Shown: in pieces, positions 53,020 through 62,234 of the stretch
Layout: every line of letters begins with the position of its first letter
How positions within the stretch are numbered: the stretch's first letter is position 1
Assembly (NCBI RefSeq): GCF_013328345.1
Contig: NZ_JABULX010000021.1
Location: forward strand, 1-64,000
Length of the DNA: 64,000 bases
Source: Marinifaba aquimaris
GTDB taxonomy: Bacteria > Pseudomonadota > Gammaproteobacteria > Enterobacterales > Alteromonadaceae
Reading direction: 5' to 3'
Translations under genes and position numbers: made by a program
Notes under the pieces: generated by a model
Told to the model about the DNA's origin: nothing
Databases searched by the model: none
Seen by the model: only the letters and a program-made list of their open reading frames with translations

Positions 53020-55602
53020 ATGCGCACTTCAAATGTTTTACACATTTTTTCTCCCTTTTCGAAATTTAAGCTCAGTGCTTCATTGTTAATACTAGCGAGC
53101 ACTTTAGTGGCTTGCCAAATGCAAAAGCCGTCAGACTCAGCTAATGGTCAATCTACACCCAATGAATTAGCGCAATGGCCAAAAATTAACAGTGCAATTG
53201 AAACGGATACTGAAATTGAGCGACAAGTTGCTGCTATGGTGGCCAAGATGACCTTAGCGCAAAAAGTGGGGCAGATGTTACAAGCTGAGGTTAAATCCAT
53301 TACCCCTGAACAAGTTAAGCAATTTCACATAGGTAGTGTATTAAATGGCGGTGGCTCAATTGCAGGTAGTAAAGATGGGTTTGCCACGGTAGATGAATGG
53401 CTGGCCATGGCTGATGGCTACTATCAAGCTTCGATGGATGATACCGACGGTGGAATTGCGATCCCTATTATCTGGGGAACCGATTCAATGCACGGGGCCA
53501 GTAATATTATTGGCGCGACCATTTTTCCACACAACATAGGTTTAGGCGCGGCTAATAACCCTGAACTGATCAAAAAGATAGGCGAGGTTACCGCCAAAGA
53601 ATCTTTAGTATCGGGGGTTGATTGGTTATTTGCACCGACGGTTGCTGTGGTACGAGATGATAGATGGGGGCGTACATATGAAGCGTTTTCAGAGCACCCT
53701 GACATTGTTGCCCGCTATGCACCCGCTATGGTCGAAGGTTTACAAGGTAAAGCCGGCAGTAAAGCACTATTCACGGCAGATAAAGTGCTCGCTAATGTTA
53801 AACACTTTATTGGTGATGGTGGGACAACCAATGGCGATGATCAGGGCGATACACAAATTAGTGAAAAAGAATTAAGAGAAGTTCATGGAGCGGGCTATTT
53901 TACTGCGCTCGATGCCGGTGCTCAGGTTGTCATGGCGTCGTTCAATAGTTGGAATGGCGAAAAAGTACATGGCCACCAATACCTGTTAACGCAAGTTTTG
54001 AAACAGCAAATGGGGTTTGATGGCTTTATTGTCAGTGACTGGAATGGCCACGGACAAGTTAAAGGCTGCAGCAATGACCGTTGTGCTCAAGCGATTAATG
54101 CAGGAATAGATATGGTGATGGTACCAACGGATTGGCAGGCATTATTTTACAACCTGATAGATGATGTCGAAAAAGGCAATATAGCGATGAGCCGTATTGA
54201 CGATGCGGTAACACGTATACTCAGAGTTAAAATGCGCATGGGCATTTTTCAGGCGGGTTTGCCTTCAAAGCGCCCGTTCGCAGGTAAAACGGAGCACTTA
54301 TATTCAGCTGAGCACAAAGCCGTTGCCAGACAAGCCGTTCGTGAATCATTGGTCTTATTGAAAAATAACGAGCAAACGTTACCGATTTTACCTAGCCAAA
54401 AAGTACTACTCGTTGGTCAAGCAGCAGATGATATTGGCCAAGCCAGTGGTGGCTGGACTGTGACTTGGCAGGGTGTCACTCAGGCCAATCAACACTTTCC
54501 CTCTGGCACATCCATTAAGCAGGCTATTGAGCAGCAAGTAAAATCAGCCGGAGGACAATTTGAGTACAGCTTAGATGGCCAATTTAACCAAAAGCCTGAT
54601 ATAGCCATTGTGGTTTTTGGTGAAAAACCTTATGCAGAAATGCATGGCGATTTAACGACGCTTGAATACCAAGCGGGGTTTCACAGTGATTTGAAGTTGA
54701 TCAAACAACTCAAGTCGCAAGGCATTAAAGTGGTATCTGTATTTTTATCAGGCCGCCCTTTATGGGTTAATGCTGAGATTAATGTCTCAGATGCATTTGT
54801 CGCAGCTTGGTTACCAGGCTCTGAAGGAACAGGGGTTGCAGATGTATTACTTGCCACCCCCTCTGGTAAAGTTCAGTATGACTTCGTCGGTAAGTTGAGC
54901 TTTTCTTGGCCTAATGAACCGACTCAGGCGACTATTAATTGGCAAGATAAACCTTATCAGCCTGCATTTGCCTACGGTTATGGTCTTAATTATCAAGATG
55001 GAGGCTTTGTCGGCCAATTAAGTGATGTAACAGCTGAAGATACTCACTCAGAGAAAATCGACCTATTTGTGGGCCGACCCTTAGCACCATGGCAAATTGA
55101 AATCAAAAATACTCAGGGTGAAGCTCAATCCATTCGAAGTTTACTGCCACAAAAAATTAATGACATTTATTCGATCAGTACTGACCATCTGATTCAAGGT
55201 GATAGCCGTCATATTGGCTGGATTGAAGGTGGCGCTAAAGTTGGCTTGTTTTCCAAATCGGCGTTGGATTTATCGGCTTATCAACAAAAAGGCGTGTTGC
55301 AGGTATTTATCAATTTACCTGTTAAATTAACTGCAAATTTAACGTTGAGTATGGAACAAGCCAGTGGGCAGGTTGCTTCGATCGATTTAACCGATGCGCT
55401 TTCGTCAATGAGTGCAAAAACCTGGTATCAGCTAAATATTGGGATGAAATGTTTTGCTAAACAAGGTGCTGACTTTAGTCATATCAGCGCCCCTTTTGTA
55501 CTCAGTAGTAATGCCAAAGCTGAGGTAAAACTGAGTAATATTCGTTTGTTCCAAATGAAGCCGGATTTAAATCCAGCTAAAAGCATTAATGTCTGTTTAT
55601 AG
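53020..55602 (+). CDS. GH3 beta-glucosidase-type lipoprotein
   Basis: Exo-acting glycoside hydrolase, likely removing glucose from beta-glucans at the cell surface or periplasm. About 860 aa, with lipobox LVAC in the signal. The family 3 N-domain is clear ('LAQKVGQMLQAEV', 'WGTDSMHGASNIIGATIFPH', 'AMVEGLQGKA', 'VLANVKHFIGDGGTTNGDDQ'), the nucleophile D340 lies in 'FIVSDWNG', and the C-domain has 'LVLLKNNEQTLPILPS'. The ~180-residue C-terminus ('GRPLAPWQIEI') is the extra module of ExoP-type glucan glucohydrolases. I prefer the ATG at 53020 to 53011, since AGGA sits 9 nt upstream of 53020. Confidence 0.92.
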   Translation: MRTSNVLHIFSPFSKFKLSASLLILASTLVACQMQKPSDSANGQSTPNELAQWPKINSAIETDTEIERQVAAMVAKMTLAQKVGQMLQAEVKSITPEQVKQFHIGSVLNGGGSIAGSKDGFATVDEWLAMADGYYQASMDDTDGGIAIPIIWGTDSMHGASNIIGATIFPHNIGLGAANNPELIKKIGEVTAKESLVSGVDWLFAPTVAVVRDDRWGRTYEAFSEHPDIVARYAPAMVEGLQGKAGSKALFTADKVLANVKHFIGDGGTTNGDDQGDTQISEKELREVHGAGYFTALDAGAQVVMASFNSWNGEKVHGHQYLLTQVLKQQMGFDGFIVSDWNGHGQVKGCSNDRCAQAINAGIDMVMVPTDWQALFYNLIDDVEKGNIAMSRIDDAVTRILRVKMRMGIFQAGLPSKRPFAGKTEHLYSAEHKAVARQAVRESLVLLKNNEQTLPILPSQKVLLVGQAADDIGQASGGWTVTWQGVTQANQHFPSGTSIKQAIEQQVKSAGGQFEYSLDGQFNQKPDIAIVVFGEKPYAEMHGDLTTLEYQAGFHSDLKLIKQLKSQGIKVVSVFLSGRPLWVNAEINVSDAFVAAWLPGSEGTGVADVLLATPSGKVQYDFVGKLSFSWPNEPTQATINWQDKPYQPAFAYGYGLNYQDGGFVGQLSDVTAEDTHSEKIDLFVGRPLAPWQIEIKNTQGEAQSIRSLLPQKINDIYSISTDHLIQGDSRHIGWIEGGAKVGLFSKSALDLSAYQQKGVLQVFINLPVKLTANLTLSMEQASGQVASIDLTDALSSMSAKTWYQLNIGMKCFAKQGADFSHISAPFVLSSNAKAEVKLSNIRLFQMKPDLNPAKSINVCL

Positions 55603-55612
55603 TTGGCTGCGC

Positions 55613-55637
55613 AATGGCATCAAAGCTTGATGCCATT
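55613..55637. terminator. Hairpin between GH3 and ankyrin genes
   Basis: A perfect 11-bp stem AATGGCATCAA / TTGATGCCATT with loop AGC, placed between convergent stops. The T run is short, so termination strength is uncertain. Confidence 0.6.
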
Positions 55638-55640
55638 ACA

Positions 55641-55991
55641 TTATTGGGCACCGCGAGATTTGGGGTATTGCACTATGGCTTCTTGTTTGTGCGTTTTGGC
55701 AAGTCTTAAAGGGGTAGAGCCTTTTTCGGTGATCGCATTGATTTTTGCTCCTTGACCAACCAAATACTTGGCCACGTCTAAATGACCCTTGAATGCAGCC
55801 CAGTGCAAAGGGGTTGCACCTTGTTGGTTGAGCTTATTAACATCGGCCCCGTCTTTGATGAGCGCTTTGACCTCGGCTAAATCACCGCGCATGGCTGCAT
55901 CGTGCAGCGCAGGTTCGTCCCATGGCTTGGGGCCACATGCTGATAACATCAAAGTTAAAAATAAAATGAAAAGCGAGTGAAGTATTCGCAT
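55641..55991 (-). CDS. Ankyrin-repeat lipoprotein
   Basis: A 116-aa lipoprotein with lipobox LSAC (Cys19). About three ankyrin repeats follow: 'ALHDAAMRGDLAEVKALIKD', 'DVNKLNQQGATPLHWAAFKG', 'INAITEKGSTPLRLAKTHKQ'. The fold binds proteins; being attached to an envelope membrane, it may protect or anchor another envelope component. No partner gene is adjacent. Short single-gene unit. Confidence 0.88.
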   Translation of the reverse strand: MRILHSLFILFLTLMLSACGPKPWDEPALHDAAMRGDLAEVKALIKDGADVNKLNQQGATPLHWAAFKGHLDVAKYLVGQGAKINAITEKGSTPLRLAKTHKQEAIVQYPKSRGAQ

Positions 55992-56246
55992 TTTGTTTCC
56001 TTTTTCTGTTAACCAAAAATATAGCCAAGCTTTTCACTCCGTTCTAATTTTTTAATATAAATACGACATTGGTCTGATTTACTTCACTGGTTTTAGGTAA
56101 TTAATATGATGAAAATTAAACGCTTAAAACTCATGTTATAAATTTGTTAAATTATTTGTTGAAATAATTTGAAATGTTTTGTAAAACTATAGTCATGGTT
56201 ATTTGGCGTTAAGCGCAACTCTTGTCAAAGATTTAGGAGTCGTAGT

Positions 56247-56780
56247 ATGGCTTTACATAAACAAATCGAAAGTATTCGACAAAGTATCCGTTCTGAGCTT
56301 TATCAAGTTGCTCTAGAGCAGACGCAATTAGCATTAAATGAGTATGACGAACAGGCAGAACTTTATGCCTTAATGAGTCAAATTAAGTACAAACTCGGAC
56401 AAAAACAATTAGCCATTGTTTATCTCAAAAGGGCGATCTTTTTAGGTGAGGAGCCTACCCAAGAGCTCGTGGTGCATTGTTTTACGTTAACGCGTTATTT
56501 AATCAATGACAGACGCTTTCAAGAAGCGTTAGTTTACGCAGGTAAAGTGATCAGTATTGAAGCGCACCTTCAAGTTAATAACTTTTCCGACACCATCTAT
56601 TTCTTCAAGGCATGGGCTTATTTCTACCTCGAAGATTTCCAATCAAGCAAAACATCTTTATTAAAAATCTCTGATCCACAATGCGATAGAGAGTCTTTTT
56701 TGGGTAAGTTACACACCAAAGATGATCTAATAAGCCAAATTGATGATCTAAAACAACGAATAAACTACGCGTTGATTTAA
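56247..56780 (+). CDS. TPR-like helical protein, tandem copy 1
   Basis: A 177-aa cytosolic, all-helical protein resembling tetratricopeptide repeats ('AELYALMSQIKYKLGQKQLA', 'AWAYFYLEDFQSSKTSLLKI'). No enzyme motif is present. It pairs with a tandem paralogue 86 nt downstream; both end with the same block, 'ISDPxCDRExFLxKLHT'. AGGAG precedes the ATG. A role as an adaptor or chaperone for some partner is possible, but there is no neighbour to identify it. Confidence 0.72.
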   Translation: MALHKQIESIRQSIRSELYQVALEQTQLALNEYDEQAELYALMSQIKYKLGQKQLAIVYLKRAIFLGEEPTQELVVHCFTLTRYLINDRRFQEALVYAGKVISIEAHLQVNNFSDTIYFFKAWAYFYLEDFQSSKTSLLKISDPQCDRESFLGKLHTKDDLISQIDDLKQRINYALI

Positions 56781-56865
56781 GCTATTTACAATTCTGTAGC
56801 CAAATAATATGAACTTTTGATTGCTTTTTAGTCTAAAAAAAAGCGAGCGTTTATGAGGTGGTAAG

Positions 56866-57378
56866 ATGCAAATTTATCAAGAGCTTTCGCAAGTAAAAAG
56901 TTTACTTCTGCAAAATGACTTAGAAACAGCATTACACTTGGCTGATTCTTTGTGTCAAATCTATGATGATCACGCGCATGCCTTATCGGTTAAAGCGACG
57001 GTGCTTTATCGATTAGGTCAAAAGGAACAAGCTATTGAGTGTTTAGCTTTGGCAATTGAACATGCTGAAGCCGTTGATGAACAGCTCATTGTCGATTGTT
57101 TTACTCAAATGTATCACTTAATCAATAGTTCTCGCTTTGCTGAGGCATTAACTTATGCAGAGTTAGTTGTGAAGTTTGAGTTAGAGATGCAAAGAGATGA
57201 CTTTACCGATAGCAGCCTATTTTTTGCGGCTTGGTGCCATTTTTACTTAGGTGATTATCAACAAGCGAGTGTAGCGATAAAGCAAATCTCTGACCCGCTT
57301 TGTGATCGCGAGTTTTTCTTATCTAAACTACACACGCTAAATGAATTAAAGTTACAGCTGAGTGCCTCGTTACATTAA
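56866..57378 (+). CDS. TPR-like helical protein, tandem copy 2
   Basis: A 170-aa paralogue of the preceding gene. Shared features include 'KATVLYRLGQKEQAIECLAL', 'IVDCFTQMYHLINSSRFAEA', 'FFAAWCHFYLGDYQQA' and the C-terminal 'ISDPLCDREFFLSKLHT'. The region with 'CFT...YLIN..RF.EAL.YA' is the most conserved between copies. GAGGTGG precedes the ATG. The stop overlaps the stop of the convergent elbB by 3-4 nt. Unknown function. Confidence 0.72.
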   Translation: MQIYQELSQVKSLLLQNDLETALHLADSLCQIYDDHAHALSVKATVLYRLGQKEQAIECLALAIEHAEAVDEQLIVDCFTQMYHLINSSRFAEALTYAELVVKFELEMQRDDFTDSSLFFAAWCHFYLGDYQQASVAIKQISDPLCDREFFLSKLHTLNELKLQLSASLH

Positions 57379-58019
57379 AGTGTGACGAGTGCATCAATTA
57401 AGTTATCTGCACCTGCTGCAATTTGGCTGATTTTTGCATCCAACATGTAGCATGGTGTGGTAACGAGCTTATTGTCTTTATCGATAATAATTTGCTCGTG
57501 CGTCGTGTTTTTGTGCTGACTACCAAAAGCGCTAATCGCTCCAGCAACACCTTCATCAGAGCCAATCGTTACTTTGGCATTATCGATAACCTTGGCTAAT
57601 AAAACAGGTGCAATACACAGTGCGCCAATAGGCTTTTTAGCAGCGTACATTGCTGTGATAGCAGATTGAACACTGTCTTCAATTTTGCAGTCGGTGCCTT
57701 TAATCGCAAAGTCTGACAGATTGAGCGCGGCGCCAAAACCACCAGGGAAAACGATTGCATCAAATGCTGTTGCGTCAAACTCAGATAATGCTTTGATATT
57801 GCATCGGGCAATTCGCGCCGATTCAACTAATACATTTCTACTCTCTGCTGTATCTTCTTGTGTTAAGTGATTCGTTACTTTAGTTTGCTCAATATCTGGC
57901 GCGAAGCACTGATAGTCAATACCGCGTTTATCAATGGCTAAAAGTGTCATAACCGATTCGTGAATCTCTGCGCCATCTAAAAAACCTGCGCCTGATAAAA
58001 CTACAGCTATCTTTTTCAT
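57375..58019 (-). CDS. elbB: Glyoxalase ElbB (DJ-1/PfpI-like)
   Basis: A 214-aa protein of the DJ-1/PfpI superfamily; E. coli ElbB has glyoxalase activity and was linked to isoprenoid synthesis. The start 'MKKIAVVLSGAGFLDGAEIHE' (in part: VVLSGAGFLDGAEIHE) and 'DAIVFPGGFGAALNLSDFA' are typical; the nucleophile Cys lies in 'IGALCIAPVLLAK'. Most ElbB have SGCG at the first motif, here SGAG. AAGGAATAATA precedes the ATG. Last gene of the leftward run that starts at yqgE. Confidence 0.92.
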   Translation of the reverse strand: MKKIAVVLSGAGFLDGAEIHESVMTLLAIDKRGIDYQCFAPDIEQTKVTNHLTQEDTAESRNVLVESARIARCNIKALSEFDATAFDAIVFPGGFGAALNLSDFAIKGTDCKIEDSVQSAITAMYAAKKPIGALCIAPVLLAKVIDNAKVTIGSDEGVAGAISAFGSQHKNTTHEQIIIDKDNKLVTTPCYMLDAKISQIAAGADNLIDALVTL

Positions 58020-58047
58020 TATTATTCCTTGGTACTTAAAATAGGAG

Positions 58048-58947
58048 CTACCAACGATAAGCTAATGCTAATGCATAGGCATCAGAGTCGTTACCGTATT
58101 TTGTGGTCACTCCAGTATTGGCTAAAAATTTGATACTCATTTGCGAGGACAGGGACAAGCTATAAGTGATGCCTGCGCGGTAATTTCCCGCTTTAATCGC
58201 GCCTTTTTCTCCATTGACGTAGGTATCGCCGCCATCAAAGTAGTTTGAGTTAAAGGCTATCCATTGCCCCGGAGAAATATCATAAATTAAATGAGCTTGG
58301 ATGTTGTAAATGGGATCTTGTTCGAATCTGTTGACCTTTTGTAATTCGTCGTTATCGGTAAAGTATTTAACGCCAATTGCAAAATCGAATTCCCATTTTT
58401 TATAGGGAATCGACACCCCAATTTCAGGTTTAATAAACCAGCGGTTACTGCCTGTATTGAAGATGTAATCGGTATCATAATTACCCGTTGGTGCACTGAC
58501 TTGAATACTTGCCCCAGCAACGATTTGCTTTTTGTGTTTGACATAGTCGGTCAGACTTAAAGCAGGAGCACCATAGAAATTATAATTGAGACGAAAACGG
58601 GCATCAGTGTAGCCGCAGTAACTACGTGTGACTTTATCTTGATCTAGGTAAGCTTGTCCATCGACACAAATACGCGCCAAATTGGCATCAAATTTCGCCG
58701 ATTTTCCAAACATTGAAAACGTTCTGGCATAAGCTAAACCCAACGCATTAATTTCTAATTGAATGTCTTGATAAGGGCTCTCTGCTTCTGTGAATACATC
58801 ACCATCGGTATAACCATAAATAACACCGAGAAAGTTCTGGTCGATCGGAATATTGATATAGGAACGCGGATCGAGTTCTTCAGCCTGTACGAGTTGACTC
58901 AATAAAAAAAAAGGTAAAAAGCGCACAAACCGGTTTATTATTTTCAT
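58048..58947 (-). CDS. Outer-membrane beta-barrel protein (MetA-phenol-like transporter family)
   Basis: A 299-aa protein with a signal peptide (cleavage near LVQA/EE) and an alternating beta pattern that ends in an aromatic residue (LAYRW), typical of outer-membrane barrels. The family is the 'MetA pathway of phenol degradation' group, whose members are putative outer-membrane channels for hydrophobic or aromatic compounds. Features 'NFLGVIYGYTDGDVF' and 'YDTDYIFNTGSNRWFIKPEIG' fit. It overlaps the end of lhgO by 4 nt (ATGA), so they are coupled. Confidence 0.8.
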   Translation of the reverse strand: MKIINRFVRFLPFFLLSQLVQAEELDPRSYINIPIDQNFLGVIYGYTDGDVFTEAESPYQDIQLEINALGLAYARTFSMFGKSAKFDANLARICVDGQAYLDQDKVTRSYCGYTDARFRLNYNFYGAPALSLTDYVKHKKQIVAGASIQVSAPTGNYDTDYIFNTGSNRWFIKPEIGVSIPYKKWEFDFAIGVKYFTDNDELQKVNRFEQDPIYNIQAHLIYDISPGQWIAFNSNYFDGGDTYVNGEKGAIKAGNYRAGITYSLSLSSQMSIKFLANTGVTTKYGNDSDAYALALAYRW

Positions 58948-60185
58948 GATACTAAATCAATATCTTCCTGTTGTTCAGTCAGTGTTTTGAGTTGTTCTAT
59001 AATATGACGGCCTATCGGCAAGCTCGACGTAGCAGCCGGCGAGGGCGCGTTGATTACATGCACAGAACGTTTACTCGAGGTAAAAATAAAGTCGTGTATC
59101 AACTTACCATCTTCACTGACCGCTTGGGCTCTGACACCTGCAGGATAGGGCTTTAAATCACTTAACACTATGCTAGGGCAGTATTTTTGCACTTGTTTTA
59201 AATAGGCAGATTTAACCCAGCTATTTTTTAATTCGGTGGCTCCAGCTGATAAATAGCGCCATAGCAATTTCCAAAAACCGGCGAATTTAAGCATTTGTGA
59301 GGTATCTTGCCAGCTGAAATTCACATTGCCATAACCCTCTCGTTTAAAAGACAGCACAGCATTGGGGCCGACGGTAACACTGCCATCAATCATTCGTGTT
59401 AAGTGTATACCTAAAAAAGGTAGCTTCGCATCGGGTACTGGATAAATCAGGTGTTTAACGAGCTGATTGTGCTTTTCGGGGAGTTGATAGTATTCGCCTT
59501 TAAAAGGAATAATCTGGCATTTGGGGTCAAGGCCTGCAAGCTTAGCGAGTCTATCGGAGGCAAGACCTGCGCAACAAACGAGGTATTTGGTTTTAAAGCG
59601 GCCTTGCTTAGTTGATAACTCAATATTTTGTTCTGTTTCTTGGATTTGTTTTATTTCACAATCTAGCCAGTATTGCCCGCCCCATTCGACAAAGTTATCT
59701 ATCATGGTTTGGGTCACTTGCTGATAATCAACAATACTCGATGTTTCAATTTTTAAAGCTGCCAAACCTGATATGGCAGGTTCTTTAATCGATAGCTGCT
59801 CTGCATCAAGCCATTGGTGCTTAATATCATTGTCATCACAGCGCGATTTGAGCTTGTTTAGTCCGGCTAATTCGTCTTCATTAGTCGCAACAATGAGCTT
59901 GCCACAGTTTTGATATTTAATTTTGTTTTGGTTGCAAAACTTCATCATATCGAAAGCGCCTTGACGGCAAAACTCGGCTTTTAGTGAGCCGGGTTCGTAA
60001 TAAACCCCGGCGTGGATCACACCTGAGTTTCTGCCTGTTTGATGTTGGGCTATCTTGCTTTCTTTTTCGAGCAATACAATGGAAAGTTTAGGGTAAGTCA
60101 TCTTCAGCTGCATTGCCGTCGATGCACCTAAAATTCCACCGCCAACAACAATGATATCGGCATCGAATAAATGAGAGTTAGGCAT
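58944..60185 (-). CDS. lhgO: L-2-hydroxyglutarate oxidase (dehydrogenase)
   Basis: FAD enzyme that oxidises L-2-hydroxyglutarate to 2-oxoglutarate; electrons go to the respiratory chain. 413 aa, close to E. coli LhgO/YgaF (422). The FAD-binding GGGILGAS is at residues 15-22, followed by 'HQTGRNSGVIHAGVYYEPGS' (substrate region), 'VCCAGLASDRLAKLAG' and C-terminal 'VHVINAPSPAATSSLPIG'. Its partner csiD/csiR genes are absent. Overlaps the outer-membrane gene by 4 nt. Confidence 0.94.
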   Translation of the reverse strand: MPNSHLFDADIIVVGGGILGASTAMQLKMTYPKLSIVLLEKESKIAQHQTGRNSGVIHAGVYYEPGSLKAEFCRQGAFDMMKFCNQNKIKYQNCGKLIVATNEDELAGLNKLKSRCDDNDIKHQWLDAEQLSIKEPAISGLAALKIETSSIVDYQQVTQTMIDNFVEWGGQYWLDCEIKQIQETEQNIELSTKQGRFKTKYLVCCAGLASDRLAKLAGLDPKCQIIPFKGEYYQLPEKHNQLVKHLIYPVPDAKLPFLGIHLTRMIDGSVTVGPNAVLSFKREGYGNVNFSWQDTSQMLKFAGFWKLLWRYLSAGATELKNSWVKSAYLKQVQKYCPSIVLSDLKPYPAGVRAQAVSEDGKLIHDFIFTSSKRSVHVINAPSPAATSSLPIGRHIIEQLKTLTEQQEDIDLVS

Positions 60186-60203
60186 GAGATTGAGAAAGTA
60201 TTA

Positions 60204-60632
60204 TTAAAATTGTGATTCAAACCAAGAGTTTAGAATGATTTCGGCAGACAGAGCGTCAACTTTTCCTTTCTGTAGATTGCGATAACCACCTTGTTCAAAT
60301 AGTTGCGCCTTAGCATCGACAGTGGTCAGTCGCTCATCATAGGTTTCAACTTGAAGGCCGTAACGACCGTGTAATCGGTTGGCAAATTTTCGAGCGCGAA
60401 GTGTGAGCTCTTGCTCTGTTCCATCCATGTTTAGCGGTAAACCGACAACCAGTAATTGAGGTTGCCACTCTTTTAAAATTTGACCGAGTTCATCCCAATT
60501 TGGAATACCATCATTAGCTTTGATGGCGCACAGCGCATTGGCACTGGCAGTGACTTCATTACCGGTAGCAATACCGATACTTTTGGCCCCGAAGTCAAAG
60601 GCCATAATTAGACGTTGTCCAGGTTGCGTCAT
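60204..60632 (-). CDS. ruvX: Putative pre-16S rRNA nuclease / Holliday-junction resolvase-like YqgF
   Basis: A 142-aa RNase-H-fold protein of the YqgF/RuvX family that matures the 16S rRNA 5' end. The catalytic acidic residues are in '[18 protein letters not shown]' (first Asp) and 'DERLTTVDA' (second set), and '[15 protein letters not shown]' supplies the last Asp. It lies 15 nt after yqgE, the conserved gammaproteobacterial order. AAGGAGAG precedes the ATG. Confidence 0.96.
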   Translation of the reverse strand: MTQPGQRLIMAFDFGAKSIGIATGNEVTASANALCAIKANDGIPNWDELGQILKEWQPQLLVVGLPLNMDGTEQELTLRARKFANRLHGRYGLQVETYDERLTTVDAKAQLFEQGGYRNLQKGKVDALSAEIILNSWFESQF

Positions 60633-60647
60633 GCAACTCTCCTTAAA

Positions 60648-61205
60648 TTAGGCGTGTCCTATCTCGCTTGTTAACTGCCAAGGGTTGAAACCTAATAATG
60701 CAGTTGCCGCCTCCCATCTCATATGGATTGGGGTATCAAACATAATGGCTTCATTGGCAGCGAGGGTTAGCCATGCATTTTCTTTTAATTCTTCTTCAAG
60801 TTGACCGGCGCTCCAACCTGCATAACCGAGCGTCAGTAGGTAATCTTTCGGCCCTAGATCGGTACCCATTTGCTCTAAAATATCTTTAGAGGTGGTCAGC
60901 ATAATATTTTTAGATAGATTGACCGACTGGCGCCATCCCAGTTCAGTACGGTGTAATACAAAGCCTTTTTCTGTCGATAGTGGGCCACCTGCATAAACGG
61001 GGGCGCGTTTTTCAAACACTTTATCTTCAGTGGGTATTTCTATTTTTTTTAGTAATTCAGGTACTGAGATCTCAAGCGGTTGGTTAATCACCAGCCCCAT
61101 TGCGCCGTCTTCATTGTGCTCGCAAATATAGGTAACCGAACGTTCAAAATAGCCGTCTTTTAGTGCAGACGTGGCAATAAGAAAGTGATTTTGTAAGCTT
61201 TGCAT
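60648..61205 (-). CDS. yqgE: YqgE/AlgH-family (UPF0301) protein
   Basis: A 185-aa cytosolic protein of unsettled function. The family motifs are 'YICEHNEDGAMGLVINQPLE', 'YAGGPLSTEKGFVLHRTE' and 'LGYAGWSAGQLEEELKENAW'. In Pseudomonas, AlgH affects alginate and other global traits. First gene of the leftward run yqgE-ruvX-lhgO-(porin)-elbB with short gaps of 15, 18, -4 and 28 nt. Confidence 0.95.
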   Translation of the reverse strand: MQSLQNHFLIATSALKDGYFERSVTYICEHNEDGAMGLVINQPLEISVPELLKKIEIPTEDKVFEKRAPVYAGGPLSTEKGFVLHRTELGWRQSVNLSKNIMLTTSKDILEQMGTDLGPKDYLLTLGYAGWSAGQLEEELKENAWLTLAANEAIMFDTPIHMRWEAATALLGFNPWQLTSEIGHA

Positions 61206-61256
61206 CTCAACCCTTAGTTCCGTGACTTGATCTATAGTGTAGGTCAGTTTTATCGA

Positions 61257-62171
61257 TTAGAGTTGTTTTACATTCGGTAAGTTAACCAAACTGACATCTT
61301 TGCTGATTTCGAAAAAAGACTGAACATAACCTTTGTTCTTGTCTCTTTGTTTTATGGCGGCATACAAATTACTTTGCACACCCTCTTTGCCAAGTGAGCT
61401 GGTCGCAATCAGCTTTTGTTGCTGATATTCGTGAACAGCCCATTCTGGTAATACTGCTACACCCATATCGGCTGTCACCATTTGTAATATCATCAAGGTT
61501 TGGTCAACCTTTTTGACATGCTGTGGCTGGCTGTTTTCGGGCATTAAAAAATGTTTAAAAACATCGAGCCTTTCAGGTGCTACAGGGTAAGTCAGTAAAG
61601 TCTGATTTTGTAAATCAGCTGGCACGATGAAGGCCTTTTCTGCTAACAGGTGGTTAGGTGCTGTGACTAACACCATCTCAAACGTAAACAGTGGCTCAAA
61701 GTGAATATCGTCAGATGGGAACTTATCGGCTGTGATGACTAAATCTAATTTACCTTCATCTAAACCTGGCATGGCTTCAAACATGTAATCATTGTTGAAG
61801 GTGACGTCGACTAGTGGCCAGCGTTGTTTAAATTGGCTAATGGCAGGCATTAACCACTGAAAGCAAGAGTGGCATTCAATGGCTAAACGCAAACGCCCTT
61901 TATTGCCTTGTTTTAATTCTTGTAACCTTTGCTCACTTAACGTTAAAGCCGGTAATACCGTATCGGCTAACTCAAGAATGATTTGTCCCTCAGCGGTCAA
62001 CTGAACAGGGTTGGTTTTGCGGATAAATAACGGGTTACCAATTCGTCCTTCGATATCTTTGAGCTGGTGAGAGAGCGCTGATGATGAAGTGTGAAGGCGC
62101 TGCGCTGCCTTGGCTAAGCTGCCTAGCTGAGCAATAGCTTTGATAGTTTTTAAGTGACGAATTTCAAGCAT
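61257..62171 (-). CDS. metR: LysR-type methionine regulator MetR
   Basis: LysR-family activator of metE/metH-type genes, co-induced by homocysteine. 304 aa with the N-terminal HTH 'GSLAKAAQRLHTSSSALSHQ', 'HLKTIKAIAQL' and the effector-domain signature 'RLAIECHSCFQWLMPAI', which is characteristic of MetR; also 'TLLTYPVAPERLDVFKHFL'. I prefer the ATG at 62171 (MLEIRHLK), as the family starts with this core, rather than 62189. No methionine gene is adjacent; a DUF1653 gene is divergent 63 nt away. Confidence 0.92.
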   Translation of the reverse strand: MLEIRHLKTIKAIAQLGSLAKAAQRLHTSSSALSHQLKDIEGRIGNPLFIRKTNPVQLTAEGQIILELADTVLPALTLSEQRLQELKQGNKGRLRLAIECHSCFQWLMPAISQFKQRWPLVDVTFNNDYMFEAMPGLDEGKLDLVITADKFPSDDIHFEPLFTFEMVLVTAPNHLLAEKAFIVPADLQNQTLLTYPVAPERLDVFKHFLMPENSQPQHVKKVDQTLMILQMVTADMGVAVLPEWAVHEYQQQKLIATSSLGKEGVQSNLYAAIKQRDKNKGYVQSFFEISKDVSLVNLPNVKQL

Positions 62172-62234
62172 GATGGTAACCGCAGCCAACTTATTGCTAA
62201 AATCCGATTATAACCAGTTTAGGGTAAGAAAAAC

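Noticed and set aside
56106-56141. Eleven-codon mini-frame (MMKIKRLKLML) upstream of the TPR-like pair
   Set aside because: No recognisable attenuator or stop-linked hairpin, and it lies ~100 nt upstream without a clear ribosome site; probably chance.
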